DNA from: Segatella paludivivens DSM 17968 = JCM 13650
Lineage (GTDB): Bacteria; Bacteroidota; Bacteroidia; Bacteroidales; Bacteroidaceae
Assembly: GCF_000373185.1 (NCBI RefSeq)
Contig: NZ_KB890649.1
Location: 1-64,000, forward strand
DNA: 64,000 nucleotides
Direction of reading: 5' to 3'
The position numbers and the translations under genes are program-made. This document shows positions 41,132 to 50,202 of the stretch, piece after piece. Below the pieces are notes generated by a model, which ran no database searches, was not told the origin of the DNA, and saw only the letters and a program-made list of their open reading frames with translations. Position 1 is the stretch's first letter. Every line of letters begins with the position of its first letter.

Positions 41132-42907
41132 TTGGAAACAGAAAAAATATTGAAGTGGAGAAAAGAACATCTGTCTGACAGGCAGATGACACTCATCTTA
41201 TCGTTTGTTATTGGTTTCTTCGCTTCTGTTGCCGGTTATATCCTGCATTGCATAATCAAGGAAATACAGCATTTGCTAACTGCAGGATTTGATCACACAA
41301 CATACAACTGGCTTTACTTGCTGTTTCCTATTGTTGGTATATATCTCACATCACTTTTTGTGAGATATATTGTTAAAGATAATATTTCACATGGTATCAC
41401 ACGTGTGCTTTATGCCATTGCTACAAAGAGTTCGAGACTTAGAGCACACAATTGTTGGTCGTCGGTAATAGCATCAAGTATAACGATTGGATTTGGTGGT
41501 TCGGTAGGTGCTGAGGCGCCTATTGTGCTTACTGGTTCAGCAATAGGAAGTAATCTTGGCAAATTGTTTAAGATGGATCCTAGAACTGTAATGCTGCTTG
41601 TGGGATGTGGTGCTTCTGCAGCCATTGCTGGTATATTCAAGGCACCGATCGCAGGACTGGTTTTTACACTGGAAGTGCTGATGCTAGACCTGACAATGGC
41701 TTCGCTGCTACCTATTCTTATTGCTAGTGTCACTGCAACATGCTTTACCTATGTATTTGCTGGTAGTGAATCTTTGTTTACTTTTCACATGGACAACGCA
41801 TGGGTGATACAACGTGTACCGCCATGTATTCTGTTGGGTATATTCAGTGGTGTAGTGGGATTGTATTTCATGAGGACTATGACAGCATGTGAAAACGTGT
41901 TTGCTAGGTTGAAAAACCATACTTATGTGAAACTTATTCTGGGTGGAGTGATGCTTAGTAGTCTGATCTTCATCTTCCCGTCATTATATGGTGAAGGCTA
42001 TAGTGCAGTAAATGTATTGCTTGATGGGAGTACAGTCGCTGACTGGGGTAAGGTGATGAATGGCTCTATATTTTATGGTCATAGTGAATTGCTTGTGCTA
42101 TATATAGGATTGGTAGTGTTGACAAAGGTATTTGCTACATCAGCTACTAACGGTGCTGGAGGCTGTGGTGGTACATTTGCTCCATCACTTTTTATCGGAG
42201 GCTTTGCAGGTTTCTTCTTCTCTCGTCTATGGAATATGTATCAAATTGGAACATATATACCAGAGAAGAACTTCACGTTAATGGGTATGGCTGGAGTGAT
42301 GGCTGGAGTCATGCAAGCACCCCTTACCGGTATATTCCTTATTGCTGAACTAACAGGTGGATATGAGTTGTTTATTCCGTTGATGATAGTATGTATAAGT
42401 GCATATCTAACTATAAATATATTTGAACCCCACAGTATTTATGGTATGCGACTGGCGCGTGAAGGAAAATTGCTCACGCACCATACTGATCAGTCTATTT
42501 TGACATTGATGAGTCTTGACAGTATCATTGATAGACAGTTTACTTCTGTAACTCCCGATATGCAGTTGGGACAGTTGATAAACTACATAAGTAAGAGTCA
42601 TACAAGTTTTCTACCAGTTCTTGATAATGCAGGCGATTTGCTTGGAGAAATTGATATCACCAAGATACGACATATCATGTTTCGCAATGAACTGTACACC
42701 AGATTTACTGTGAAAGACATTATGACACCTGTTCCAGCAACACTCGTAAAAGAGGACAAGATGATAGACGTGATGCACAAGTTTGAAAAGGCTAACTGCA
42801 ACTATCTTCCTGTTGTTAATGTAACTGGTCAACTGGAAGGTTATGTGTCACGAACTCGTATGTATAGCATGTATCGCCACATGGTAGCGGATTTCAGTTC
42901 AGAATGA
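41132..42907 (+). CDS. ClC-family chloride channel/antiporter with CBS pair
   Basis: This 591-residue membrane protein is predicted to start at TTG 41132 (METEKILKWRKEHLSDRQMT); no ATG precedes the first helix. ClC signatures are IGFGGSVGAEAPIVLTGSAI (the gating Glu), GCGASAAIAGIFKAPIAGLV and ATNGAGGCGGTFAPSLFIGG. It has 10-12 helices to about residue 430, then two CBS domains (about 455-580: SFLPVLDNAGDLLGEIDI, KDIMTPVPATLVKEDKMIDV) that would bind nucleotides and control gating. It is likely to exchange chloride for protons in acid or osmotic stress. Confidence 0.93.
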   Translation: METEKILKWRKEHLSDRQMTLILSFVIGFFASVAGYILHCIIKEIQHLLTAGFDHTTYNWLYLLFPIVGIYLTSLFVRYIVKDNISHGITRVLYAIATKSSRLRAHNCWSSVIASSITIGFGGSVGAEAPIVLTGSAIGSNLGKLFKMDPRTVMLLVGCGASAAIAGIFKAPIAGLVFTLEVLMLDLTMASLLPILIASVTATCFTYVFAGSESLFTFHMDNAWVIQRVPPCILLGIFSGVVGLYFMRTMTACENVFARLKNHTYVKLILGGVMLSSLIFIFPSLYGEGYSAVNVLLDGSTVADWGKVMNGSIFYGHSELLVLYIGLVVLTKVFATSATNGAGGCGGTFAPSLFIGGFAGFFFSRLWNMYQIGTYIPEKNFTLMGMAGVMAGVMQAPLTGIFLIAELTGGYELFIPLMIVCISAYLTINIFEPHSIYGMRLAREGKLLTHHTDQSILTLMSLDSIIDRQFTSVTPDMQLGQLINYISKSHTSFLPVLDNAGDLLGEIDITKIRHIMFRNELYTRFTVKDIMTPVPATLVKEDKMIDVMHKFEKANCNYLPVVNVTGQLEGYVSRTRMYSMYRHMVADFSSE

Positions 42908-42933
42908 TTTTCAGCAATTATTCTCATTGAAAA

Positions 42934-42965
42934 TTTGCGTGTGTGGTATAAAATCAATATCTTTG
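42934..42965 (+). promoter_or_regulatory. Promoter of the ROK kinase gene
   Basis: TTTG at 42934-42937 and TATCTTTG at 42958-42965 with a 20-base spacer, a consensus promoter. The leader to ATG 43057 is about 85 bases. Confidence 0.85.
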
Positions 42966-43056
42966 CACGGATGCAATCATATAGTTTTATGACAAATAAA
43001 TATTGATTGCTAGACTGACCAAATGCATTAAATAACTAACAATTAAATAGAAAAAC

Positions 43057-44043
43057 ATGAATTCAAATGAAACCATGAAACCGTATGTTATCGGTTTAGA
43101 TCTTGGAGGAACCAATTCTGTATTTGGAATTGTAGATTCTCGTGGTGAAATAAAGGCTCAAATAGCTATAAAAACACAGGGATATGATAAGGTTGAAGAT
43201 TATGTTAATGCCTCTATAGACGCATTGATGATTATCATTGATCAAGTAGGTGGACTTGACAAAATCAAGGCTATGGGTATCGGTGCTCCAAATGGTAACT
43301 ACTACAAGGGTACCATAGAATTTGCTCCAAATCTTTCATGGGGACATAATGGTATCGTTCCATTAGCAGAATTGTTCAGCAAGAAACTTAATAATATTCC
43401 TGTTGGTCTTACAAACGACGCTAATGCCGCAGCAATCGGCGAGATGACTTATGGTGTAGCAAGAGGATTGAAGAATTTTATCGTTATCACTCTTGGTACA
43501 GGTGTAGGTTCTGGTATTGTGATCAACGGACAGATGGTTTATGGTTGCGATGGTTTCGCAGGTGAACTTGGTCATACAACAATGCGCCCTGACGGTCGTT
43601 TATGCGGTTGTGGAAGAAAGGGATGCCTTGAGGCTTATTGCTCTGCAACAGGCGTGGCAAGAACAGCTCGTGAATTTCTTGAAAAGACAGATGAAGACTC
43701 TTTGCTGAGAGCTTTGAAGTCTGAGGATATCACTTCTCTTGATGTAAGTATTGCTGCATCAAAGGGTGACAAGTTGGCCAATAAAGTATATGAATTTACT
43801 GGTGAGATGCTAGGAGAGGCTTGTGCCAACTTCACTGTATTCTCTAGCCCTGAGGCATTTATATTCTTTGGTGGACTTACAAAATCTGGTGACTTGCTGA
43901 TGAAACCATTAGTAAAAAGTTATAATGAGCATGTTTTGAAAGTTTTCAAGGACAAGGCTAAGTTCCTTATCAGTGGTTTGGAAGGTTCAAGCGCTGCAGT
44001 TCTCGGAGCCAGTGCAATTGGTTGGGAATTATCAGAAAAATAA
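43057..44043 (+). CDS. ROK-family sugar kinase, probable glucokinase
   Basis: This 328-residue kinase phosphorylates a hexose with ATP. The phosphate-1 loop is VIGLDLGGTNSVFGIVDSRG. Substrate-side NDANAAAIGEMTYG (with catalytic Asp) is followed by VITLGTGVGSGIVINGQMVY and the zinc motif GRLCGCGRKGCLEAYCSATG. There is no DNA-binding N-terminus, so it is a kinase and not a NagC-type regulator. The sugar preference is most likely glucose, but mannose or N-acetylglucosamine cannot be excluded. A terminator follows at 44068. Confidence 0.9.
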   Translation: MNSNETMKPYVIGLDLGGTNSVFGIVDSRGEIKAQIAIKTQGYDKVEDYVNASIDALMIIIDQVGGLDKIKAMGIGAPNGNYYKGTIEFAPNLSWGHNGIVPLAELFSKKLNNIPVGLTNDANAAAIGEMTYGVARGLKNFIVITLGTGVGSGIVINGQMVYGCDGFAGELGHTTMRPDGRLCGCGRKGCLEAYCSATGVARTAREFLEKTDEDSLLRALKSEDITSLDVSIAASKGDKLANKVYEFTGEMLGEACANFTVFSSPEAFIFFGGLTKSGDLLMKPLVKSYNEHVLKVFKDKAKFLISGLEGSSAAVLGASAIGWELSEK

Positions 44044-44067
44044 ACTAATGATATATTAAATAGAATA

Positions 44068-44101
44068 AAGTGTGGATAAAATTTTTATTCACACTTTTTT
44101 G
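44068..44101 (+). terminator. Intrinsic terminator after the ROK kinase gene
   Basis: AAAGTGTGGATAAAA and TTTTTATTCACACTTT pair with a single mismatch, followed by a T-run. Confidence 0.85.
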
Positions 44102-44173
44102 TATTTAACAAGTTGTTATCTACCTAGAAAACAGATGATGTATATAATGTGAAATAAAATATAACTGCTTTTT

Positions 44174-44205
44174 TTTGGAAAATTCAATGCTTTGCAGTAA
44201 CTTTG
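44174..44205 (+). promoter_or_regulatory. Promoter of the LysE-family gene
   Basis: TTTG at 44174-44177 and TAACTTTG at 44198-44205 with a 20-base spacer. The first ATG (44215) comes after nine bases and the second (44221) after fifteen, so the leader is almost absent. Confidence 0.8.
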
Positions 44206-44214
44206 CAGGCTAAT

Positions 44215-44898
44215 ATGGGCATGTCATTTCCTTTTCAAATAAATATATTGGAACTCATTTTAAAGGGGATTCTGATTGGCATACTTGCGTCGGCCCCAAT
44301 GGGACCAGTAGGTATCTTATGTATCAACCGTACCCTCAAAAAAGGACGTTGGTATGGTTTTGTAACCGGATTGGGTGCAGCGGTAAGCGACCTTATATAT
44401 GCGGTTCTCACAGGTGTGGGAATGAGTTTTGTAATGGATATCGTAAGTAATCAGCAGACAAAATTTTATTTGCAGATTTTCGGCGGAATACTGTTGCTTG
44501 CTTTTGGTATATACAGTTACCGTAGTAATCCTATGCAAAAAGCTCATCCCGGCGGTGGTTCGGGCAGAGGTTCATTGCTTCATAATGCAATAACGGCATT
44601 CTTTGTTACTTTTTCTAATGTACTTATCGTACCGTTCTTTATGATGCTATTTGCATTGTTCTCTTTTGTTATTCCCGATCATCCAGTTGAGATGTGCATA
44701 GGATATTCTAGTATTATCTTTGGTGCTTTGTTGTGGTGGTATGGACTTACTTGGCTTATCAATAAAGTAAGATCTAAGTTTGACGATAACGGTATTCTGA
44801 TAATCAACAAAATTATTGGAAGCATAGTAATAATATTCTCTATAATCGCTCTTATCGGAACGATTTTCAATTTATATCATCTCCCAGAGTTGGCTTAA
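44215..44898 (+). CDS. LysE-family amino acid exporter
   Basis: This 227-residue membrane protein is placed at ATG 44215 (ATG 44221 is equally possible; the TTG at 44203 lies inside the promoter). It has six helices. The family signature GILIGILASAPMGPVGILCI is followed by LKKGRWYGFVTGLGAAVSDL and ILLLAFGIYSYRSNPM, a loop with HPGGGSGRGS, and later helices such as VTFSNVLIVPFFMMLFALFS. Relatives export lysine, threonine, homoserine or other small polar molecules. The substrate is unknown. It is followed after 35 bases by a DUF4924 gene. Confidence 0.88.
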   Translation: MGMSFPFQINILELILKGILIGILASAPMGPVGILCINRTLKKGRWYGFVTGLGAAVSDLIYAVLTGVGMSFVMDIVSNQQTKFYLQIFGGILLLAFGIYSYRSNPMQKAHPGGGSGRGSLLHNAITAFFVTFSNVLIVPFFMMLFALFSFVIPDHPVEMCIGYSSIIFGALLWWYGLTWLINKVRSKFDDNGILIINKIIGSIVIIFSIIALIGTIFNLYHLPELA

Positions 44899-44933
44899 TG
44901 CCGACGTATTGGATAACATAATAATTTTACGAC

Positions 44934-45488
44934 ATGTTTATAGCTAAGGAATTAAGAAAGAAGTCAATTGCCGAATACTTGCTCTATATGTGGCAGATTG
45001 AGGATATGATACGAGCTATGGGATGCTCGCTTCCACTCATTAAAAAGGCTTATGTAAGTAAGTTTACTGATTATACTGAAGACCAGAAAGAGGAAGAACT
45101 GGATTGGTTTGGTAATCTTGTCAGGATGCTTAATGAAGAAGGCAAGCGTGAACAGGGACATCTGGATATCAATATAATTGTTGTAAAGGATATGGTTGAC
45201 TTGCACAACAGGATGCTTCAAAGTAATAAGTTTCCGATTTACAGTGCAGAATACTATAAAGTGTTGCCGTTTATTGTAGAATTGCGCAATAGGGGAGATA
45301 AAGACGTGAATGAGATAGAAACATGTCTTGATGCACTTTATGGCATAATGATGCTGCGTATGCAGAAGAAGGAGATAACTCCTGAAACAGAACATGCAAT
45401 AACTGAGATTTCAACCTTTATTGGTTTACTCAGCGATTATTATATCAAGGATGAAAAAGAAGGCCTTGATTTTGGAGAAGACGAATAG
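44934..45488 (+). CDS. DUF4924 family protein
   Basis: This 184-residue soluble, largely helical protein starts MFIAKELRKKSIAEYLLYMW, contains EELDWFGNLVRMLNEEGKRE and QGHLDINIIVVKDMVDLHNR, and has an acidic end. These elements are recalled for DUF4924, a family nearly restricted to Bacteroidetes with no known activity. It lies between LysE and rfbD with short gaps (35 and 76 bases) on the same strand, so it may be co-transcribed. Confidence 0.8.
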   Translation: MFIAKELRKKSIAEYLLYMWQIEDMIRAMGCSLPLIKKAYVSKFTDYTEDQKEEELDWFGNLVRMLNEEGKREQGHLDINIIVVKDMVDLHNRMLQSNKFPIYSAEYYKVLPFIVELRNRGDKDVNEIETCLDALYGIMMLRMQKKEITPETEHAITEISTFIGLLSDYYIKDEKEGLDFGEDE

Positions 45489-45564
45489 AACATAATATTT
45501 AACATGCAGCGCGTCTGTTTCTCGTGTTGGGCGAGGCGGCATGCTATAAGTTAATATAGAAAAA

Positions 45565-46443
45565 ATGAATATTTTAGTAACAGGAGCCAACGGACAGTTG
45601 GGAAATGAAATTCAGCTCACATCAAAAAACAGTAAGGATACTTATATATTCACTGATGTTTGTGATGGATATTGCAAATTGGATATCACTAATATTGAGG
45701 ATATCAGAAAAGCTGTAGCCGAAAACAGTATCGAATGTATCATTAACTGTGCTGCATGGACCAACGTAGATTCTGCTGAAAGTGCAGGCGAAATCGTGGA
45801 AACGCTTAATGCCAAGGCTCCTGAAAATTTAGCAATTGCTATGAAGGAAGTTGGTGGACTGCTTGTTCACGTCAGTACAGACTATGTATTTGGCGGTGAC
45901 CCATACAACGTTCCTTGTAAGGAAGACCAAAAGGGTACTCCTACAGGTGTGTATGGTTTGACAAAACTTCATGGCGAGCAGAACATACAGAACAGCGGAG
46001 CAAAATATATTATTATACGCACTTCATGGCTTTATTCAGAGTTTGGTAAAAACTTTGTTAAAACAATGATGAACCTTACTGCTACTAAGCCTGAACTGAA
46101 GGTGGTATTTGACCAATGTGGTACGCCAACATACGCAGGAGATCTGGCTTCAGTGATATTCGATATTGTTGAAAACAGAAAGTATGAAGGTAATGATGGT
46201 ATATATCATTTTAGCAATGAAGGAGTATGCTCTTGGTATGATTTCACTATAAAAATAGCAGAGTTGGCTGGAAACACTAAATGCAACATACAACCATGCC
46301 ATAGTGATGAATTTCCTTCTCCAGTTAAACGCCCTTCTTATTCTGTTCTTGACAAAACTAAACTAAAGGAAACCTTTGGTATAAAGATACCTTATTGGAC
46401 TGACAGTCTGAAGAAATGCATTAGCAATATGCTTAAGGCATGA
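45565..46443 (+). CDS. rfbD: dTDP-4-dehydrorhamnose reductase
   Basis: This 292-residue NAD(P)H-dependent reductase performs the last step of dTDP-L-rhamnose synthesis. It has an N-terminal Rossmann motif (MNILVTGANGQLGNEIQLTS), then INCAAWTNVDSAESAGEIVE, VHVSTDYVFGGDPYNVPCKE (catalytic Thr) and GVYGLTKLHGEQNI (catalytic YxxxK). The C-terminal substrate domain has NEGVCSWYDFTIKIAELAG and PVKRPSYSVLDKTKLKETFG. The first gene of the pathway (rfbA) is 4.6 kb away on the other strand; rfbB and rfbC are not in the window. Confidence 0.95.
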   Translation: MNILVTGANGQLGNEIQLTSKNSKDTYIFTDVCDGYCKLDITNIEDIRKAVAENSIECIINCAAWTNVDSAESAGEIVETLNAKAPENLAIAMKEVGGLLVHVSTDYVFGGDPYNVPCKEDQKGTPTGVYGLTKLHGEQNIQNSGAKYIIIRTSWLYSEFGKNFVKTMMNLTATKPELKVVFDQCGTPTYAGDLASVIFDIVENRKYEGNDGIYHFSNEGVCSWYDFTIKIAELAGNTKCNIQPCHSDEFPSPVKRPSYSVLDKTKLKETFGIKIPYWTDSLKKCISNMLKA

Positions 46444-46498
46444 TGACTGGAACAATGTTGTCGGTCTGTATTTAAAAATTATATATTAGATTTTATTC

Positions 46499-48085
46499 AT
46501 GAATGAAATTCAGAGGCGAAGAACCTTCGCCATAATATCTCACCCAGATGCCGGTAAGACAACTCTTACCGAAAAATTTCTTCTGTTTGGTGGACAGATT
46601 CAGGTTGCTGGAGCGGTAAAGAATAATAAAATTCGCAAAACTGCTACTTCTGACTGGATGGATATAGAGAAACAGCGTGGTATCTCTGTTTCAACTTCTG
46701 TAATGGAGTTTGACTATCTTCCTGATGGTCAGACTGGTGAAACCTATAAGGTGAATATCCTTGATACTCCAGGACACCAGGATTTTGCAGAAGATACATA
46801 TAGAACTCTTACTGCGGTTGATTCTGCTATTATCGTAGTTGACGGCGCGAAAGGTGTAGAGGCACAGACAAGAAAATTAATGGAAGTATGCCGTATGCGC
46901 AATACTCCTGTTATTATATTCATTAACAAGATGGATCGTGAAGGTCGTGATCCTTTTGACTTGCTTGATGAACTTGAAGAAGAACTGAGTATAAAGGTTC
47001 GCCCTTTGTCATGGCCTATCGGTCAAGGACTACGCTTTAAGGGTGTATATAATATTTATGAGCAACAGTTGAACTTGTTTACTCCTAATAAACAGAGAGT
47101 TACAGAAAAGGTAACTGTTGACGTAGCATCAAAGGAACTTGACGCACAAGTGGGAGAGCGTGAGGCCCAACAACTTCGTGAAGATTTGGAATTGGTTGAC
47201 GGTGTTTATCCTGAATTCGAGAAAGAGACTTATAGAAGCGCTGAAGTTGCACCAGTATTCTTTGGATCTGCACTTAATAATTTCGGTGTTCAGGAATTAC
47301 TTGATTGTTTTGTTGATATCGCTCCAAGTCCTCGCCCAACAAAGGCTGAAGAGAGAATGGTGGAAGCTACCGAACCTAAGTTTACAGGATTCATATTCAA
47401 AATTACTGCTAATATTGATCCTAATCATAGAAGCTGTATAGCATTCTGTAAAGTATGCTCAGGAAAGTTTGTTAGAAATCAGCCATATCTGCACGTACGT
47501 CAAGGTAAGACTGTAAGATTCTCTTCTCCTACGCAGTTCATGGCTCAACGCAAGAATACTGTTGAAGAGGCTTATCCTGGTGACATTGTTGGTTTGCCAG
47601 ATAATGGTATTTTCAAGATTGGAGATACACTAACAGAAGGCGAAATACTCCATTTCCGTGGATTGCCAAGTTTTTCTCCGTTATTGTTTAAATACATCGA
47701 GAATAATGACCCGATGAAGAGTAAGCAATTTCAGAAAGGTATTGAGCAACTTATGGATGAAGGTGTAGCTCAGTTGTTTGTAAATCAGTTTAACGGTAGA
47801 CGTGTTGTCGGTACTGTAGGACAGTTGCAATTCGAGGTTATAGAGTATCGTCTGGAACATGAATATAATGCAAAGTGTCGTTGGGAACCTGTACATCTGC
47901 ATAAAGCTTGTTGGGTGGAGTCTGATGATGCTGAAGAACTGGACAATTTTAAAAAGAGAAAATATCAGTATATGGCTAAGGATACAGAAGGTCGCGATGT
48001 ATTTTTGGCTGATAGTGGTTATGTGCTTAGTATGGCACAGCAAGACTTTAAACATATTAGGTTCCATTTCACTAGTGAATTCTAA
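46499..48085 (+). CDS. prfC: Peptide chain release factor 3
   Basis: This 528-residue translational GTPase recycles RF1/RF2 after peptide release. G1 is [20 protein letters not shown], switch [22 protein letters not shown]2/G3 [15 protein letters not shown] and [20 protein letters not shown], and G4 [20 protein letters not shown]. Domains II and III (about 280-528) contain [20 protein letters not shown] and [20 protein letters not shown]. Length and motifs match RF3, not EF-G. UpxY follows after 17 bases. Confidence 0.96.
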   Translation: MNEIQRRRTFAIISHPDAGKTTLTEKFLLFGGQIQVAGAVKNNKIRKTATSDWMDIEKQRGISVSTSVMEFDYLPDGQTGETYKVNILDTPGHQDFAEDTYRTLTAVDSAIIVVDGAKGVEAQTRKLMEVCRMRNTPVIIFINKMDREGRDPFDLLDELEEELSIKVRPLSWPIGQGLRFKGVYNIYEQQLNLFTPNKQRVTEKVTVDVASKELDAQVGEREAQQLREDLELVDGVYPEFEKETYRSAEVAPVFFGSALNNFGVQELLDCFVDIAPSPRPTKAEERMVEATEPKFTGFIFKITANIDPNHRSCIAFCKVCSGKFVRNQPYLHVRQGKTVRFSSPTQFMAQRKNTVEEAYPGDIVGLPDNGIFKIGDTLTEGEILHFRGLPSFSPLLFKYIENNDPMKSKQFQKGIEQLMDEGVAQLFVNQFNGRRVVGTVGQLQFEVIEYRLEHEYNAKCRWEPVHLHKACWVESDDAEELDNFKKRKYQYMAKDTEGRDVFLADSGYVLSMAQQDFKHIRFHFTSEF

Positions 48086-48102
48086 TTTTTCTATTGCATA
48101 CC

Positions 48103-48708
48103 ATGGACAAAGATAAAAATATAGTATCTACCAATATGGAAGATATTGATGCTCATAATTATGCTGTTGGTGAAGACGAACAGCATCGTTATCCTTGGTA
48201 TGCAATAAGATTATATGGTTTTAGTCAGAAAAAGGTTGAGGAATACTTAGCTGATAATGGTCTTGAGACATTTATTCCACAGGAGTATGTTGATGAAGAA
48301 GATCGTGAGCACAAAGTAAAGCATATTTTGCGTCCGGTAGTGAAAAATCTTATATTTCTCAAAAAGACAAAGGATGATGCTGATATCAAGAAAATAATCA
48401 GCTCTTCAAATATTAAGATGAGTATCATTACGGTAAGCAAAATTGACAAGAGGTATTGTGAAATACCTGCAGGACAAATGGACGAGTTTATGATGATGTG
48501 CAATCCTGATATATCACTTAAAAAGTTTATTAGTGAAGAACAGGCACACCTAAAGACAGGCACTCTAGTAAGAGTAAAACGAGGTCCATTGCAGGGACTT
48601 TCTGGTAAGCTTGTTAGAGCTAATAAAAACTACTACTTATTGAAGGATGTTCCTGGAATGGCTGTGTTGTTGAAGGTAACTAAATGGTGTTGTGTGGCTT
48701 TAGAATAA
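48103..48708 (+). CDS. UpxY-family transcription antiterminator (NusG-like)
   Basis: This 201-residue NusG paralogue starts at ATG 48103 (MDKDKNIVSTNMEDIDAHNY). After an extra acidic N-terminus comes the NGN domain (RYPWYAIRLYGFSQKKVEEY, ETFIPQEYVDEEDREHKVKH, RPVVKNLIFLKKTKDDADIK). A KOW domain closes the protein (GTLVRVKRGPLQGLSGKLVR). UpxY/LoaP-type proteins ride with RNA polymerase through one neighbouring long operon, usually for capsule. Here the genes downstream encode a secreted T9SS-type protein and a tiny peptide, while the sugar genes are on the opposite strand. Confidence 0.88.
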   Translation: MDKDKNIVSTNMEDIDAHNYAVGEDEQHRYPWYAIRLYGFSQKKVEEYLADNGLETFIPQEYVDEEDREHKVKHILRPVVKNLIFLKKTKDDADIKKIISSSNIKMSIITVSKIDKRYCEIPAGQMDEFMMMCNPDISLKKFISEEQAHLKTGTLVRVKRGPLQGLSGKLVRANKNYYLLKDVPGMAVLLKVTKWCCVALE

Positions 48709-48724
48709 ATAGATTAAAATAAAA

Positions 48725-49936
48725 ATGAAACACGAACTAAAATTACTACTATATTTAATGTTACTATCACTTAATTGTGTTGCGGAATCAAGCGATATTC
48801 AAAAAATTAATAGCGAAACAGAACTTGTTGACGGAAATATATATATTCTACGTGGATTTAACTCTGATGTAAATGTTAGCTACACATTTGATGGGTGGCA
48901 CGTCATTAATGATGATTCTATTTATCAATTTAAGCGAATTGATGAATTGAGCATAACTGAAAATAAGTCTATAGGTTACAGTAATTTGTGGAAATTGTGT
49001 AAAATCAATGGTCAATGGGGACTTATGAACTTAAACTTCGGTAGTAGATTTTTAAGTTCTTCACCAAATGATTATAATAATTCTTATACATACCTTAAAA
49101 AGACTTTTGATAATTCTTGTTATGTGAAATTTATTGGTTCGGGTGAAGATCTGAAAATAAATGTTGGAGGTAAAGACCTTGTATATTTTAACAATACCTA
49201 TTATACTTTTAATCCACCAAGTCTAAAAAAATGTGTAAATGTGCAGATTTGCAGAATGGATGATCCAGTAATCCTTGTTGATGAAAATAGAGACTTAGAA
49301 AAAATAAGTCCTGTTGTCGTTAGTATTAAATTGGCTAGAACATTGAAGGACAATGAAGTTAATACGTTTGTTATTCCATTTGATATACCTGATTATAAAA
49401 ACATTTTAGGTGCCAATGCTCATGTATATCTTCCAACTGATTATGCAGATTATAACATAATATTCACAGAATTGAGCGATAATGATATTATTAAAGCCAA
49501 TACACCTTATATAATAAAGGGAACGTTCAATTCAAATGGATATGTTGTCAATAATGTACAGTTAGATTTTAGTGGTGAAGGGGAATGTATTTATAAGGTG
49601 GGTGAACTGACTATTCACGGATTGTATAAAAGTGAGAATATAGGAATGAAAGATTCATATATCTTTCAGGGTGATCACATATGCAAATGCTGTAATACGC
49701 AGCACGTTTATATATCTCCATATAGATGGTATTTTACTTCTGATAAAGAGCAACTTGATAATATGTTAATGAAATTAATTTATGATAAAGGTGAAGTTAC
49801 TGTGATAAACACTCCGTATGCTGATAGTCAGATGAAAAATGAAATTTACAGTCTGGATGGTGTAAAAATGAATTGTGACGATAGACAACTCCAACACGGA
49901 ATTTACATTATCAATGGAAGAAAAATAATGAAATAA
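48725..49936 (+). CDS. Secreted protein with T9SS-like C-terminal tail, function unknown
   Basis: This 403-residue exported protein has a signal peptide (ELKLLLYLMLLSLNCVAE). The body is beta-rich with no recognised enzyme motif (GWHVINDDSIYQFKRIDELS, SNLWKLCKINGQWGLMNLNF, VNTFVIPFDIPDYKNILGAN). The end reads EIYSLDGVKMNCDDRQLQHG followed by IYIINGRKIMK, the Prevotella-style C-terminal signal (IYsLdG...GIYIinGrKvmK) for type IX secretion. It would therefore be transported across the outer membrane and probably cell-attached. It sits 16 bases after UpxY and 34 bases before a 51-residue peptide gene. Confidence 0.7.
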   Translation: MKHELKLLLYLMLLSLNCVAESSDIQKINSETELVDGNIYILRGFNSDVNVSYTFDGWHVINDDSIYQFKRIDELSITENKSIGYSNLWKLCKINGQWGLMNLNFGSRFLSSSPNDYNNSYTYLKKTFDNSCYVKFIGSGEDLKINVGGKDLVYFNNTYYTFNPPSLKKCVNVQICRMDDPVILVDENRDLEKISPVVVSIKLARTLKDNEVNTFVIPFDIPDYKNILGANAHVYLPTDYADYNIIFTELSDNDIIKANTPYIIKGTFNSNGYVVNNVQLDFSGEGECIYKVGELTIHGLYKSENIGMKDSYIFQGDHICKCCNTQHVYISPYRWYFTSDKEQLDNMLMKLIYDKGEVTVINTPYADSQMKNEIYSLDGVKMNCDDRQLQHGIYIINGRKIMK

Positions 49937-49970
49937 GCATATAGACTATTTGAAATAGTAAACAACTAAG

Positions 49971-50126
49971 ATGAAAAACAACTATATAAAACCACAAATA
50001 AAAAATATTAGAATTATAGAGAATTCATTATTGATGAGTGCATCAATAAATCCTTCTAAACAAGATGTTATCAATTTTACTCCTGATATTATTCCTGATG
50101 CAGAAGAGGGTATGGAGGCATCATAA
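49971..50126 (+). CDS. 51-residue peptide of the MKxxYIKPxI type
   Basis: ATG 49971 to TAA 50126. The peptide starts MKNNYIKPQIKNIRIIENSL, then LMSASINPSKQDV, and ends in an acidic tail (PDIIPDAEEGMEAS). The outline (MKKxYxxPxI, a short beta-prone stretch, a LLxxS motif, then a polar tail) is shared by many tiny, unnamed Prevotella and Bacteroides proteins. It lacks a signal peptide. It lies at the end of the UpxY-secreted protein unit, just before a hairpin terminator, so it is probably co-transcribed. Its role is unknown. Confidence 0.65.
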   Translation: MKNNYIKPQIKNIRIIENSLLMSASINPSKQDVINFTPDIIPDAEEGMEAS

Positions 50127-50131
50127 AAGGA

Positions 50132-50181
50132 TAATGCAGTTAATGGCATCATAAAATAATTATGTCACATTAACTGCATTA
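50132..50181. terminator. Hairpin terminator between convergent units
   Basis: TAATGCAGTTAATG (50132-50145) pairs perfectly with CATTAACTGCATTA (50168-50181) around a 22-base loop. GGCATCATAAAA occurs twice (50117-50128 and 50145-50156). The loop is long and a T-run is weak on the plus strand, so termination is probable but not certain. Confidence 0.6.
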
Positions 50182-50202
50182 ATTATATATATCTTGTTAT
50201 TA

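Noticed and set aside
45489-45564. Possible small RNA or tRNA-like fold before rfbD
   Set aside because: The GC-richer stretch can form weak pairs only; no cloverleaf and no promoter or terminator could be recognised.
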